NCBI RefSeq assembly: GCF_024398015.1
Contig: NZ_CP073747.1
Coordinates: 630,501 to 694,500 of the forward strand
Source of the DNA: Kordiimonas sp. SCSIO 12610
GTDB lineage: Bacteria; Pseudomonadota; Alphaproteobacteria; Sphingomonadales; Kordiimonadaceae
Direction of reading: 5' to 3'
Length of the DNA: 64,000 nucleotides
How positions within the stretch are numbered: position 1 is the stretch's first letter; the number at the start of each line of letters is the position of its first letter. A program made the position numbers and the translations under genes. Shown in pieces: positions 17,377 through 26,822 of the stretch. The notes beneath the pieces were generated by a model that saw nothing but the letters and a program-made list of their open reading frames with translations, had not been told where the DNA came from and did no database searches.

Positions 17377-18801
17377 TTATGCAAATCGATCGCGCCAAAA
17401 TCGGATGAAGCTATCTTTATTTAAGCGTTTTAATAATGGGCTTAAATAATCTCGATAATCGCCATATTTGTTGATCGGATAAGTCATTGCTTCTGGCCAG
17501 AGCTTTTTGCCTATCATAGTAAATAGTCGGTCGGTTGTTTGTTCTGTTGGTTGAACACGCATGAACGCGTCTTGAATATTTCTTTGCGCGAAAGGCATAA
17601 ATGCTATTTTTTGCGATTTTTGCACAGGAGCCTGCGCCATAGCCCAACTTCCAAACCGGAGCTCATTAAATGCAAGGTCTAGGATAGCTGAGCGTGGTAG
17701 TGAAATTATTGGGTCGAGCCATTTTTCGACGCTTTCTACCACATCTGGGTGCAGGGGAAGCGTTAATCGCGATAGGACAAATTCAGCAGTAGCCGGCTTT
17801 TCATTGATTGTTTCAAAATCTTGCCTGTAAAGTCGGCACCTGCCGGTTTCACCGTACATACCGGTTAGTATAATGTCATAATTCAATTGTTTTAAGGTGG
17901 GATAAAAGTCGCGAGTTCCTTCGCGAACTACATCTGAGACTAGCCTGTCCCACTCAACCTTTTGAGCTTTTGTAGATTCGATCACAGGCACTAATCTATG
18001 CGAAAGACCTAACTGCTTTGAAATAAGAGCGGGCAGATATTGGTCAATTCCTTGGCTTTCAGTGCCGAAAGTAAAAAGCTCGCACTGTTCTTCCAGACCT
18101 TTACATGCGGCGATTAATAATCGGCTGTCGAAGCCAGCTGTTGCAGTTATGCCTGTATTATATTCTGTTGTGACACTTTTTGTGAATGAGCGAAGCGAGT
18201 CGGCGATGTCGTTGACTGCGACATCAAGATTTAAATCCAATGAAAAACCATCAGCGATTGGCCAGAATCTATGCGTTTGCCATGAATTTAGATCAAGGTA
18301 GAAATTTGGTAAAATACGAAGAATGCCATGATGCGCAGTAAGGTCGCCACTGATCCAGGAACCTGAAACTTCATTTTCAATGATGGCATTGTGTCGTTCT
18401 CGTGCAAATCTTTTTTGGTATTCATCTTCGCTTAGAAACATGGATGCTGATGAACCCAATCTTTGGCTATCAGAACAATAGACAATAGGAATGGACCCTC
18501 CACAATCAGGATAGAGTCTTTCTGGCAGACCTGTATGTGTGTGAATTACGAAATTACCATGCAAATGACTTAGGATATTTTTTTCAAACTCGAACATATC
18601 TTTGATAGGTTGGGTTATCGTAATAATATGCTCTTGAATTTTCAGACCTTTTCCGTGATAGGTATGTAAAATTAATCCATAAAGGTCGCCTAAACTTTCG
18701 CCTTGTTGATTTTGGATTTTATAGTGTTTCAGGTGACTTGAAATGGAAACATCGGGGCGTCCATTTTTTATATGCATTGTCAATCCAAATGGCTCTAGCA
18801 T
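17377..18801 (-). CDS. Asparagine-synthase-like protein lacking the glutaminase cysteine
   Basis: The protein has about 474 residues. It has an asparagine-synthase-type ATP-binding motif, TAGFDSR (about residues 221-227), where family members have SGG-x-DS. The N-terminal domain keeps the fold features of class II amidotransferases ('YPDCGGSIPIVYCS') but does not begin with the catalytic Cys after Met. It therefore cannot use glutamine in the usual way. Such variants in polysaccharide loci may amidate or adenylate carboxyl groups. The ATG at 18801 has a GAGG site 8 bases upstream; a GTG at 18810 is the alternative. Confidence 0.75.
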   Translation of the reverse strand: MLEPFGLTMHIKNGRPDVSISSHLKHYKIQNQQGESLGDLYGLILHTYHGKGLKIQEHIITITQPIKDMFEFEKNILSHLHGNFVIHTHTGLPERLYPDCGGSIPIVYCSDSQRLGSSASMFLSEDEYQKRFARERHNAIIENEVSGSWISGDLTAHHGILRILPNFYLDLNSWQTHRFWPIADGFSLDLNLDVAVNDIADSLRSFTKSVTTEYNTGITATAGFDSRLLIAACKGLEEQCELFTFGTESQGIDQYLPALISKQLGLSHRLVPVIESTKAQKVEWDRLVSDVVREGTRDFYPTLKQLNYDIILTGMYGETGRCRLYRQDFETINEKPATAEFVLSRLTLPLHPDVVESVEKWLDPIISLPRSAILDLAFNELRFGSWAMAQAPVQKSQKIAFMPFAQRNIQDAFMRVQPTEQTTDRLFTMIGKKLWPEAMTYPINKYGDYRDYLSPLLKRLNKDSFIRFWRDRFA

Positions 18802-18997
18802 GATTTGCACCTCACAAAAATTTTTTAAATCAATAAGATATGAAACTTATTATTCAGGCATTATAGAGTTATTTAGCTATCTTTATTTTAAACATATATA
18901 GTATTAAGCTTATCTAAAAATATTCTCCTTAATTAATAAAATAAAACAGAGAATAAACTTATCAATCCAATGTTGGTTCTTAAGACCGAGAAAAAAT

Positions 18998-19729
18998 ATG
19001 TTAAGAGAGAAAATATCTCGAAAGCTGGCAAAATTTATCCCGCTTGAGACAATATCAATGAAAAATAAAAAGCCGCTTGTCAGTTTCACGTTTGATGATT
19101 TTCCAAAAAGTGCGGCAACTCGCGGAGCCAGTATATTAGAGAAATATGGGTATGCTGGTACTTTTTATGGGTGTGGCGGGTTGTTAGGGCATATGCATGA
19201 TGACACTCTTATTGTAACTGAAGAGGATATAAAGGCACTCCATAGAGGCGGCCATGAGATTGGATGCCATACGTATGGCCATATTGATTGCCAACGAAGT
19301 CCTAATGAGCTCTTGTCGGCAGATTTACAAAAAAACAAACATTTTATAGAAGATTTAACAGGCTCCGAAATTAGTAGTTTTGCTTATCCGTTCGGTAAAA
19401 TTGATATGAGCTCACGGCGCACAGTTTCTAATTACTACAAGAACGCGCGCACTGTATTTCCTGGATTGAATGCAGGTAAACTGTGTATGCATTCACTGAA
19501 ATCATATAGTTTATATTCAAATGGGTTTGACCTTGCAGCCTTTGAAAAAATTATCAAAACGGCAATAGATCAAAATGCATGGTTAATTTTTTACACGCAC
19601 GATGTATCTGAAACACCGGCTCAGTTTGGCTGTAGACCAGAAGAATTTGAAGCAATTGTTCGGTTAATCAATGATAGCGGCCTTCAAACCGTAACCACTA
19701 TGAACAAGGCACCGGAATATATATTCTAA
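18998..19729 (+). CDS. Polysaccharide deacetylase family protein (second NodB)
   Basis: This 243-residue protein has 'SFTFDDFPKSA' (motif 1, DD) and 'HEIGCHTYGHIDC' (H-x3-H), plus 'FAYPFGK' and a terminal 'WLIFYTHDV'. There is no signal peptide or membrane anchor, so it is probably cytoplasmic and could deacetylate a nucleotide sugar or lipid-linked sugar. That differs from the membrane-anchored deacetylase at 9262. It lies between minus-strand genes, divergent from the asparagine-synthase-like gene and convergent with the polymerase gene. Confidence 0.85.
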   Translation: MLREKISRKLAKFIPLETISMKNKKPLVSFTFDDFPKSAATRGASILEKYGYAGTFYGCGGLLGHMHDDTLIVTEEDIKALHRGGHEIGCHTYGHIDCQRSPNELLSADLQKNKHFIEDLTGSEISSFAYPFGKIDMSSRRTVSNYYKNARTVFPGLNAGKLCMHSLKSYSLYSNGFDLAAFEKIIKTAIDQNAWLIFYTHDVSETPAQFGCRPEEFEAIVRLINDSGLQTVTTMNKAPEYIF

Positions 19730-19731
19730 CC

Positions 19732-21276
19732 TTATCCGTTCGGCTGAACTTCTGATGCTTGTTGTTGCTTGAATTTGATCGCGATTATAAAGACTATCGC
19801 CGCTAACATATAGATTAAACTATGATTGGCGATTTGAGATAAGATAGTTTTAATCAATAAAAACGCTGCCATAGTAGATGCAATTGATGCTGTCATTGCG
19901 TTTAAGGGGCTGTTTTTTGAGTGATATAGATACATTTTTACTGCGGTAGCGATCGTAATACCAAAGAAAAGTAAGAAACATACGAGTGCTATGACTCCTG
20001 TTTCCAGCAAAATAGATAAAATATAGCTATCAATGGTGATCGAGTTCAATGCGCTTGCACCTTGGCCCATTCCATGTCCAAACACGGGGTTTTCCAGAAG
20101 CTTCGGAAAGCCAGTTTGCCACTGAATAATACGACCTTGAGTGCTGGCTTCGGTTCCCGCGCCACCAAACGCCAGATTATTCAAGCGTGTACTTGCAAAT
20201 AATGCGACGAACACAAGGCTAGCCATTGTGGTGTAGAGGATTGCGATGGCGGGTCCGAGTATGTTTCTCGCATCTTGAACCCACCCTCTTAAGCCCCAAA
20301 GAAAGACATAGGTAGCACCTGCAAACAGAAAACCAACGTGCGCCAGTCTAGCGCCAGTAGTTAGAGCAGCAGTAAATGCGATAACCAAGCATGAAATGGC
20401 AATTAGTTTGCCTATGATACTTTTCCGCTCAAAGAGGAAATAATATGCAAAAGGGCTTAAATAAGCGAATAATTCGCCAAATTCGAGTGAGGTGATGGAA
20501 GTTCCTCGAACTCGATATGACCCGTTTCGGTAAATCGGGTTTATAATTCGTGACATGGCTCCGCTACCATCGTCAACGATTGCCCATGATGGTAGGTACT
20601 TCACCCACAAGTTCGTTTCTTGTGCTTGTTCGATAAACGCCATACCAGATAAGTACAATAAAATAACGAGGGCTATGTAGGGTAAGGATTTTAGTATTTT
20701 TTCAGAATTCAGAACACTGATTGTTATGATAAATGCCATAGCAGTTGCCATGGAATATTTCAGAAAGAAACTCATACTGTAACCAGAACTGGATGAGAAA
20801 AAAACACTACAAAACTGAATGGTTACAAGGCCAATAATTGAGAATAATGTGATCGGATACTGTTCGTAAAAGGTAGCGATATGGCTTTTTGCCTGCCGCG
20901 ATACGGAAATGTTTACCAGAGCAATGAATGTCATAAGAAAGAGAATGATTCGCCCAGGTGGTGCCCATATTGCTCCAGGTAATGGTATGATCGATACGTA
21001 AGGTGGCCAGACACAGATACAAATAATGTATAATAACATCAGCGGCTGCATGAAAAACTCATAGCAGGTGTCTTTTTCCGGCATTAGCCAAACACCCATT
21101 AAGCTGATCAGGATTGCAGGCACCAAAGCATATTGAAAGCCCAGAAAACCGGTTATCGGCAGCGTCATACCATAAATTACAGACAGCCCAATACCTAATA
21201 TGATGATTGCTATCAGTGTCAGGTAGTAGCGCGACCTCTTGGTAATAGAGGAATAATTGTAAAATGGTTTGGCCAT
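19732..21276 (-). CDS. O-antigen ligase/polymerase family membrane protein (Wzy-like)
   Basis: The protein has about 514 residues and some 12 hydrophobic helices. A periplasmic loop carries 'GRIIQWQTGFPKLLENPVFGHGMG', the R-x-x-x-W and G-H-G-x-G pattern of the WzyC/Wzy_C domain. The family polymerises or ligates lipid-linked repeat units on the outer face of the inner membrane. Beside a Wzx-like flippase it is best read as the exopolysaccharide polymerase. The frame opens at TTG 21288; I prefer the ATG at 21276, but neither has a good ribosome site. Confidence 0.85.
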   Translation of the reverse strand: MAKPFYNYSSITKRSRYYLTLIAIIILGIGLSVIYGMTLPITGFLGFQYALVPAILISLMGVWLMPEKDTCYEFFMQPLMLLYIICICVWPPYVSIIPLPGAIWAPPGRIILFLMTFIALVNISVSRQAKSHIATFYEQYPITLFSIIGLVTIQFCSVFFSSSSGYSMSFFLKYSMATAMAFIITISVLNSEKILKSLPYIALVILLYLSGMAFIEQAQETNLWVKYLPSWAIVDDGSGAMSRIINPIYRNGSYRVRGTSITSLEFGELFAYLSPFAYYFLFERKSIIGKLIAISCLVIAFTAALTTGARLAHVGFLFAGATYVFLWGLRGWVQDARNILGPAIAILYTTMASLVFVALFASTRLNNLAFGGAGTEASTQGRIIQWQTGFPKLLENPVFGHGMGQGASALNSITIDSYILSILLETGVIALVCFLLFFGITIATAVKMYLYHSKNSPLNAMTASIASTMAAFLLIKTILSQIANHSLIYMLAAIVFIIAIKFKQQQASEVQPNG

Positions 21277-21423
21277 GGGTTGATACAACCGTATTTGATC
21301 ATTTCATGTGAATAAGTTTTTTAATACAGAATTTCTTAACAATGCAATAAAACCAGCATTGAATTTTTGTTTAAATATAACAACTCATGAAGTTATGAGA
21401 AATTATTAAATGGCTATGCTTCG

Positions 21424-22875
21424 TCATGTTTTTCGATATAGCGAACTGTTTTTATAAACATTATGTATCACACGCCTCAGAGCTGGTAAGGCGCAGGTCA
21501 GAATTATGCATGTGATTGTTGGTATCACGAAGCCAATGATAATTTGGAGCCATTGGTTCAATGTTTGAAGGTAAATTTCATTAAGGTAAACGAGTGATAA
21601 CACTATTAACGACGCTATTATCGTACTTGGTATTAAGTTCGGGATTTTGATATCAAGTTTGAGCTTTATGAGTATGAAAGCTGTAATCGTAGCCAGTATT
21701 TCACAGATAACTGACCCAAGAAGAACAGCGTATATGCCATAATCTGCCCAAATCAGTACAATAGCCAAAATGATCGACAATGCTTTGACCATATTAGAAA
21801 TGACAATACTTTTTGTATAGCCAAGAGCCAGGGCAATACTGGTTGCACCGCCTTTAAAAAGGCGAGCACTACAAACAAGTGCGATAATAACAATTATGTT
21901 TCGTGCATCATTATATTCGTCGCCGTACAATACTCCAATCAGTGCCGGGCATGCAATCGCTGCGAATATCCCAACAAAAACTCCAGATAAAATACTGAAC
22001 TCAGTTGCGACGGCTGCATCTTTCACAAAATCGTCCCTATGATCCTGTTTTTTGGCAAGGATTGGTAAATATAATCTTTGTGTAATTTGGGTTATTAAAA
22101 GTGTAGGAATTAAAGTCAGAGAAATGGAGGCAGTATATAAGCTTAGGTCCTTAATCGAGAAACTTGCCCCTATAATTGTTCTATCGCCTTCAACAACGGA
22201 TAACATCATAATGCCGTTAATCCATAGCGGCCAGCCGTATTGTAATAAACGCATCATTACGGGTTTATTGAATTGCCAACGATAAGGCTTTTTCGCAACA
22301 ATATGTGAGATAGCCGTATAAGATAGAATTTGAATAGTCATGGAGAATATAGCAATTCTGTAATCATCATAGAAATTGCTTGCTATGATAACAGTGATGA
22401 TTGAAATCACTTGTGACCCAACATCTACGATAACGGATGGTAGGTATTGCATTTCGCGCTGAAAGCGCGCCATATCCAAGTGCGATAGGCTTCTGATAAA
22501 AGGCACTGAAGCTAGAATTTGTAATGAAGGCGCTATGTCGGGTTTGTTGAAGAAATCAGCTATGTATGGTGCGGCGCAGAAAATCACAAGGCTACCTAAT
22601 AAGCCGCGTGTTACCTGTAATGTATGTGAGGTTGCAAGCACCTCCGGCTTGTCACCATCTGGTGATTGTATGATAAATCTATCAAGTCCGATGTAACTTG
22701 ATGCTTCAACAGCGGTCATGATTATAGCGAAAATTGCTACGACACCAAAATCTTCAACCGTTACAAGTCTCGCTATCAGGACGTTTTTGAGAAACGTAAG
22801 TGCAGATGTCAAGCCGATACCAAAAGAGAGCAGTGCACCGCTTTTTGCAAATTTTAAAGTGGGTGATTTTGTCAA
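21424..22875 (-). CDS. Polysaccharide flippase (Wzx/PST, MATE-like superfamily)
   Basis: The 483-residue protein has 12 or more hydrophobic helices and the family start 'GIGLTSALTFLKNVLIARLVTVEDFGVVAIF'-type helix pair (read in parts across residues 18-48). It flips undecaprenyl-linked repeat units across the inner membrane. It sits upstream of the polymerase gene on the same strand. The start appears to be TTG at 22875 with a GAAAGATG ribosome site. No Wzc-type kinase or Wza-type export protein occurs in the window; these may lie upstream of base 1. Confidence 0.87.
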   Translation of the reverse strand: MTKSPTLKFAKSGALLSFGIGLTSALTFLKNVLIARLVTVEDFGVVAIFAIIMTAVEASSYIGLDRFIIQSPDGDKPEVLATSHTLQVTRGLLGSLVIFCAAPYIADFFNKPDIAPSLQILASVPFIRSLSHLDMARFQREMQYLPSVIVDVGSQVISIITVIIASNFYDDYRIAIFSMTIQILSYTAISHIVAKKPYRWQFNKPVMMRLLQYGWPLWINGIMMLSVVEGDRTIIGASFSIKDLSLYTASISLTLIPTLLITQITQRLYLPILAKKQDHRDDFVKDAAVATEFSILSGVFVGIFAAIACPALIGVLYGDEYNDARNIIVIIALVCSARLFKGGATSIALALGYTKSIVISNMVKALSIILAIVLIWADYGIYAVLLGSVICEILATITAFILIKLKLDIKIPNLIPSTIIASLIVLSLVYLNEIYLQTLNQWLQIIIGFVIPTITCIILTCALPALRRVIHNVYKNSSLYRKT

Positions 22876-23061
22876 AATTTATCATCTTTCGTAAAAGCAC
22901 TGACTATATTAGAGGCAATATTCATTTATAATTCGCTAATATATTAACTCTGTAAGTATTCGATTTTGTCACACCATTATACTACAGAGGTTCGATTAGG
23001 TTATTTTCAATAGAAACCCTGTAACTCTCTATGAATAAAATGAAGTAGTTTTTCATCCTAT

Positions 23062-24498
23062 TTACGAAAAATTGTCTGTTATATGCGCTGTTATCTCAAG
23101 GATGTATGGCTGTATCACTGCTTCCGTAGTCGTGGTAGCAGTGGATAATATCGAAGTTGTTTGATTGGTTTTAACCTTAGGTAACCTTTTACTGATGATT
23201 TTTACGTTGTCAGTATGGTGGCTTGCAATAAGGGCAAGCATTTCCTCACCAAGCTGTTTCGCAAGGTAATACTCTTCGATGCCTGGGGTTTTCTCTTCAA
23301 TATCTGTAGTTGATGGGTTGAAAATAATGACTTTTTTGCGGGCTTCTATGAAACGTTCGATTACTTTTAGTAATCCATCGCAGTAATGAGATGCAAAATT
23401 TTGGTATAGTTTAGGGTCAAATATTTTAGTTTTTCGCGTAAATATTTGTGGGGTGGCAAAGAAATAAACAACATTATACTGTGAAACATCAATAGAGTTT
23501 ACGTCATCTTGATTTAAAACATTGAGTGGAAGCATGTCGCAGTTTCCAGTGTTTTCAATGATGTCGTTCATAACGGCATGAGCGGATTTTTTTGATGAAG
23601 CATAGGTTATTGTTGGCGTTCCCCCTCCTGCAGCTATAATCTTTGCTGTTGTTGCACCTAGCCCTTTAGAACCTCCAATAATTAAAGCTTTTTGGTTGGC
23701 AAACTGCTCTGTTTCTACTTTTTCTAAAATTTCTGTATATGCAGTTTCAACTATCGGTGTGGGGCGAAAAAACGCATGTACCTTTGCCGTTACTCCTGAT
23801 CCCGTTACATTCAATATTGTCAATCGTAAGCGTTCATCATTAAAGTCGATTTTATAATTAATATCTTTTGTCGGACTATCGTTGAAAGAAAAAGCCATTT
23901 TTGAGCAGAAAGAAAATTCACCAGGCCAGTACATGCCTACAATAGTTGATATTGATGCCATCGACATGACCCGATCCATGCCTATTTGTGAAGACAGTGA
24001 AGGATATGCTTTGGTTATGTCAGACGGAACAATATTGATATGTATTTTTTCGTATTCTTTTGGTTGAGATTGGATTTGTAAAATCGGCTTTTTTCGCCTT
24101 TCAGTGCTGGTGAATATTAGCCCGTCACAAACCGCAAGTTTGTGATCGCCGTAATCTAACGTAATATCGAAACATGTTGTGATACCAACGCGGGCGCTTA
24201 TATCTATGCTATTATCTTTGTTTTTTTCGACGAAGATTTTTAAAATATCGCCTTCGAAAACTGGTTTGTGAAAAGCGGCAGTGCATGTTGCGACCGAGGA
24301 AAAGTCTATAATGTTTTGTCCAGAGATTAATTCAAGAATATTTAATACACTATTGATGCCATGGATTAGACGTTTTTCAAATCCAGCACTTTTAGCAAAC
24401 TGATTATCGGAATGAATTGGATTTGTATCACCTGATATATTCATAAAGTGTTCATGATTGTTTTCATCAATCGTGAAAGAAGTTTCATAAAATACCAT
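23062..24498 (-). CDS. MaoC-like hydratase fused to short-chain dehydrogenase/reductase
   Basis: The 478-residue protein has at least two modules. Residues 1-135 form an R-specific hydratase (MaoC hot-dog) with the catalytic 'GDTNPIHSD' (Asp24, His29). Residues 150-250 look like a second, divergent hot-dog domain. Residues 268-478 are an SDR Rossmann domain with 'GGSKGLG' (275-281) and the catalytic Y-x3-K (Tyr410, Lys414), preceded by Ser396. Separate MaoC and SDR enzymes hydrate and reduce enoyl/3-oxoacyl thioesters. Fusion beside a divergent ACP gene suggests processing of an ACP-bound acyl group for sugar modification. Intact frame; ATG at 24498 with an AAGG site. Confidence 0.78.
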   Translation of the reverse strand: MVFYETSFTIDENNHEHFMNISGDTNPIHSDNQFAKSAGFEKRLIHGINSVLNILELISGQNIIDFSSVATCTAAFHKPVFEGDILKIFVEKNKDNSIDISARVGITTCFDITLDYGDHKLAVCDGLIFTSTERRKKPILQIQSQPKEYEKIHINIVPSDITKAYPSLSSQIGMDRVMSMASISTIVGMYWPGEFSFCSKMAFSFNDSPTKDINYKIDFNDERLRLTILNVTGSGVTAKVHAFFRPTPIVETAYTEILEKVETEQFANQKALIIGGSKGLGATTAKIIAAGGGTPTITYASSKKSAHAVMNDIIENTGNCDMLPLNVLNQDDVNSIDVSQYNVVYFFATPQIFTRKTKIFDPKLYQNFASHYCDGLLKVIERFIEARKKVIIFNPSTTDIEEKTPGIEEYYLAKQLGEEMLALIASHHTDNVKIISKRLPKVKTNQTTSILSTATTTTEAVIQPYILEITAHITDNFS

Positions 24499-24611
24499 AA
24501 ATATTACCAGCCTTATTGAATAACACGTTATATCTTCGAAATATTATCTTAACTTTCTTTCGTTAAATGACTATAAAAATTGCAATAAAAAAGTGTCTAG
24601 AAAGGCAGAAA

Positions 24612-24851
24612 ATGAACAGAGATGAAATCACAAAGAAGTTTCAAGGAATATTCCAAAATATTATGGGAGCGGATGGGTATACTTTTTCTGAAGAAACCAA
24701 GCCAGAAGATGTGGCAAAATGGGATAGTTTAAATCACGTCATGTTGATTGTGACTACCGAGCAAGAGTTTTCGATTAAATTCTCAGTCGACGAAGTTGAG
24801 AAATTTTCCTGTATTGGTAGCTTTATTAATTCTTTATCTGATAAGCTTTAA
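24612..24851 (+). CDS. Acyl carrier protein
   Basis: This 79-residue acidic protein has the phosphopantetheine site 'WDSLNH', with Ser39 as the attachment residue. The real start is ATG 24612 with AAAGG 6-8 bases upstream, and not the earlier in-frame ATG at 24567, which would add 15 basic residues. It is one of several carriers cells use outside fatty acid synthesis. Location between the divergent MaoC/SDR gene and the FkbH-like gene indicates a dedicated carrier for a polysaccharide acyl substituent. Confidence 0.9.
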   Translation: MNRDEITKKFQGIFQNIMGADGYTFSEETKPEDVAKWDSLNHVMLIVTTEQEFSIKFSVDEVEKFSCIGSFINSLSDKL

Positions 24852-24896
24852 ATCTACTTATTTATAATTATTTTGCTAAGTTCATAAGGAAAGTCA

Positions 24897-26777
24897 TTGG
24901 CTTATCAAATCGAAATGTTACCTTGGCTGCCGAGAGCTGACGAGAGCGTAAAAGAGAGTCTCAAGCGTTCTTTTGACCAAGAAAAAGTTGATGTTGGTGG
25001 TTTGCAAAGTTCGCTAGGGTATTGGTTTGGCCTTAATGATTTAAGGAATATTTCGTCCTCGCTAGAGGAGAAACTTGGGGATAACAAGATAGAAGGCGAT
25101 GTTGTAAAAATTGCTTTCTTGAGTGATACGACATCGAATTATATAACGTCAGCATTACAGGCAACATGTCTCAGGCATGGTGTCGTAAGTCAAGTTTATG
25201 CAGGCCTATATGGTCAGGTTTGGCAAGAAGTTTATGATGACGCAAGTCAGCTATACAAAGAAAAGCCAGATATTGTTTTTCTGTCTTTAACTCTTGATTT
25301 CTTTAATTTGCAACAAGCATCATTAAGCGCAAGAACAGATGAACTTTCTGAAGCTTCTTCGAAGTTGATAGCTTTAGTTGAAGCAATTAAAACACGAACA
25401 GGTGCTGCCGTTATTGTGCAAAACTTTATGGCTAATAGTTTACCTTTAATGGGAAATTATGATGCTCAAGCGCCAGGCAGCATACTTCAAGCAACTAATT
25501 ATATGAATACTGAGGTGGCCAAGCTCGCTGATCAGGCTGGAGTATATCTATTTGATTTGAATACACTGGCGGCAACAGTCGGGAGTGCCAGATGGTTTAA
25601 CCTTGTACAGTGGCATATGGCTAAACTGCCTTTCGATATGGAATTTGTCCCTATTTATACAGACTCTATAGCGCGAATTATTGGTGCAATTAAAGGCAAA
25701 AGCCGAAAATGTCTGGTCTTAGATCTGGATAATACTTTATGGGGCGGTGTCATTGGTGATGACGGTGTAGAGAATATACTTGTCGGCAGTGGAAGCGCTA
25801 GTGCTGAAGCGTTTAGTGCAGTGCAGAGATATGCCCGACAATTAAAAGAACGCGGTATTATTCTGGCTGTGTGTTCAAAGAATGAAGAAGAAAACGCCCT
25901 CCTACCTTTCAAGCAGCACGATGAAATGTTGCTAAAAGAGGATGACTTCGCGATTTTTGTTGCTAACTGGAATGATAAAGCCAGTAACCTTCAGTACATA
26001 GCAAAGACGTTGAATATTGGCCTCGATGCCCTTGTTTTCCTGGATGATAATCCAGCCGAACGTGTAAGGGTTCGGCAATCCTTGCCGGAAGTTGCGGTTA
26101 TCGAGCCTGGTGATGATGCAACATACTATTGTAATGCACTTGCATCATCGGGTTGGTTTGAAACAATTGCGGTATCAGCAGATGATATGAAACGTGCTGA
26201 GCAGTACCGTACAAATGTTTTACGTTCAAATGAAAGGGAAAAAATCGGCAATATTTCTGATTATTTGATTTCGTTGGATATGAAGGCAAACATAGCACCA
26301 TTTAACGAGCAAAACCGTAAAAGAGTGACGCAGCTGGTCAATAAAACCAATCAATTCAATATGACGACCAAACGCTATGATGAAGCTGATATAGAAAGCT
26401 TCGAAAAAGATAGTCGTTATTTTACTTATCAGGTGAAGTTAGCTGATAAGTTTGGAGATAATGGAATTGTATCGGTTGTCATCATTGAACACACCGATAA
26501 TACCTGGGTTATTGATAGCTGGCTTATGAGTTGTCGCGTGTTCGGTCGAAGACTCGAACATTGTATCATGAACTATGTTGTCGAACAGGCACGCTCTAAT
26601 GACATAGATAATATTATTGGACTTTATAGTAAAACCGCTAAAAATAGTTTGGTTGCAGATTTGTACGGCCAGTTGGGGTTTGAAGCTGCGCCTGATAATG
26701 TTAACAAAGCTGATACAAGTAGTTGGGCGTTAAAAATTACCGACTATCAAGCCGTCGAGTCCTATATTTCTCTATGA
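24897..26777 (+). CDS. FkbH-like HAD-IIIC family protein (SGNH-like/HAD/GNAT)
   Basis: The 626-residue protein has three parts. Residues 70-265 form an SGNH/GDSL-like region. Residues 270-420 are a HAD domain with nucleophile motif 'VLDLDNTLWGG' (Asp276, Asp278). Residues about 430-620 look like a GNAT acyltransferase with 'NKTNQFNMTTKRY'. FkbH proteins load a glyceryl unit from 1,3-bisphosphoglycerate onto an ACP in polyketide pathways, and homologues occur in bacterial glycan loci. The start is TTG with an AAGGAAAG site, 45 bp after the ACP stop. It probably charges that ACP with a short oxygenated acyl group. Confidence 0.87.
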   Translation: MAYQIEMLPWLPRADESVKESLKRSFDQEKVDVGGLQSSLGYWFGLNDLRNISSSLEEKLGDNKIEGDVVKIAFLSDTTSNYITSALQATCLRHGVVSQVYAGLYGQVWQEVYDDASQLYKEKPDIVFLSLTLDFFNLQQASLSARTDELSEASSKLIALVEAIKTRTGAAVIVQNFMANSLPLMGNYDAQAPGSILQATNYMNTEVAKLADQAGVYLFDLNTLAATVGSARWFNLVQWHMAKLPFDMEFVPIYTDSIARIIGAIKGKSRKCLVLDLDNTLWGGVIGDDGVENILVGSGSASAEAFSAVQRYARQLKERGIILAVCSKNEEENALLPFKQHDEMLLKEDDFAIFVANWNDKASNLQYIAKTLNIGLDALVFLDDNPAERVRVRQSLPEVAVIEPGDDATYYCNALASSGWFETIAVSADDMKRAEQYRTNVLRSNEREKIGNISDYLISLDMKANIAPFNEQNRKRVTQLVNKTNQFNMTTKRYDEADIESFEKDSRYFTYQVKLADKFGDNGIVSVVIIEHTDNTWVIDSWLMSCRVFGRRLEHCIMNYVVEQARSNDIDNIIGLYSKTAKNSLVADLYGQLGFEAAPDNVNKADTSSWALKITDYQAVESYISL

Positions 26778-26822
26778 GAATGCCAGTATAAATAAAAAAT
26801 AAAAGTAAGGGAATTTTATCCA

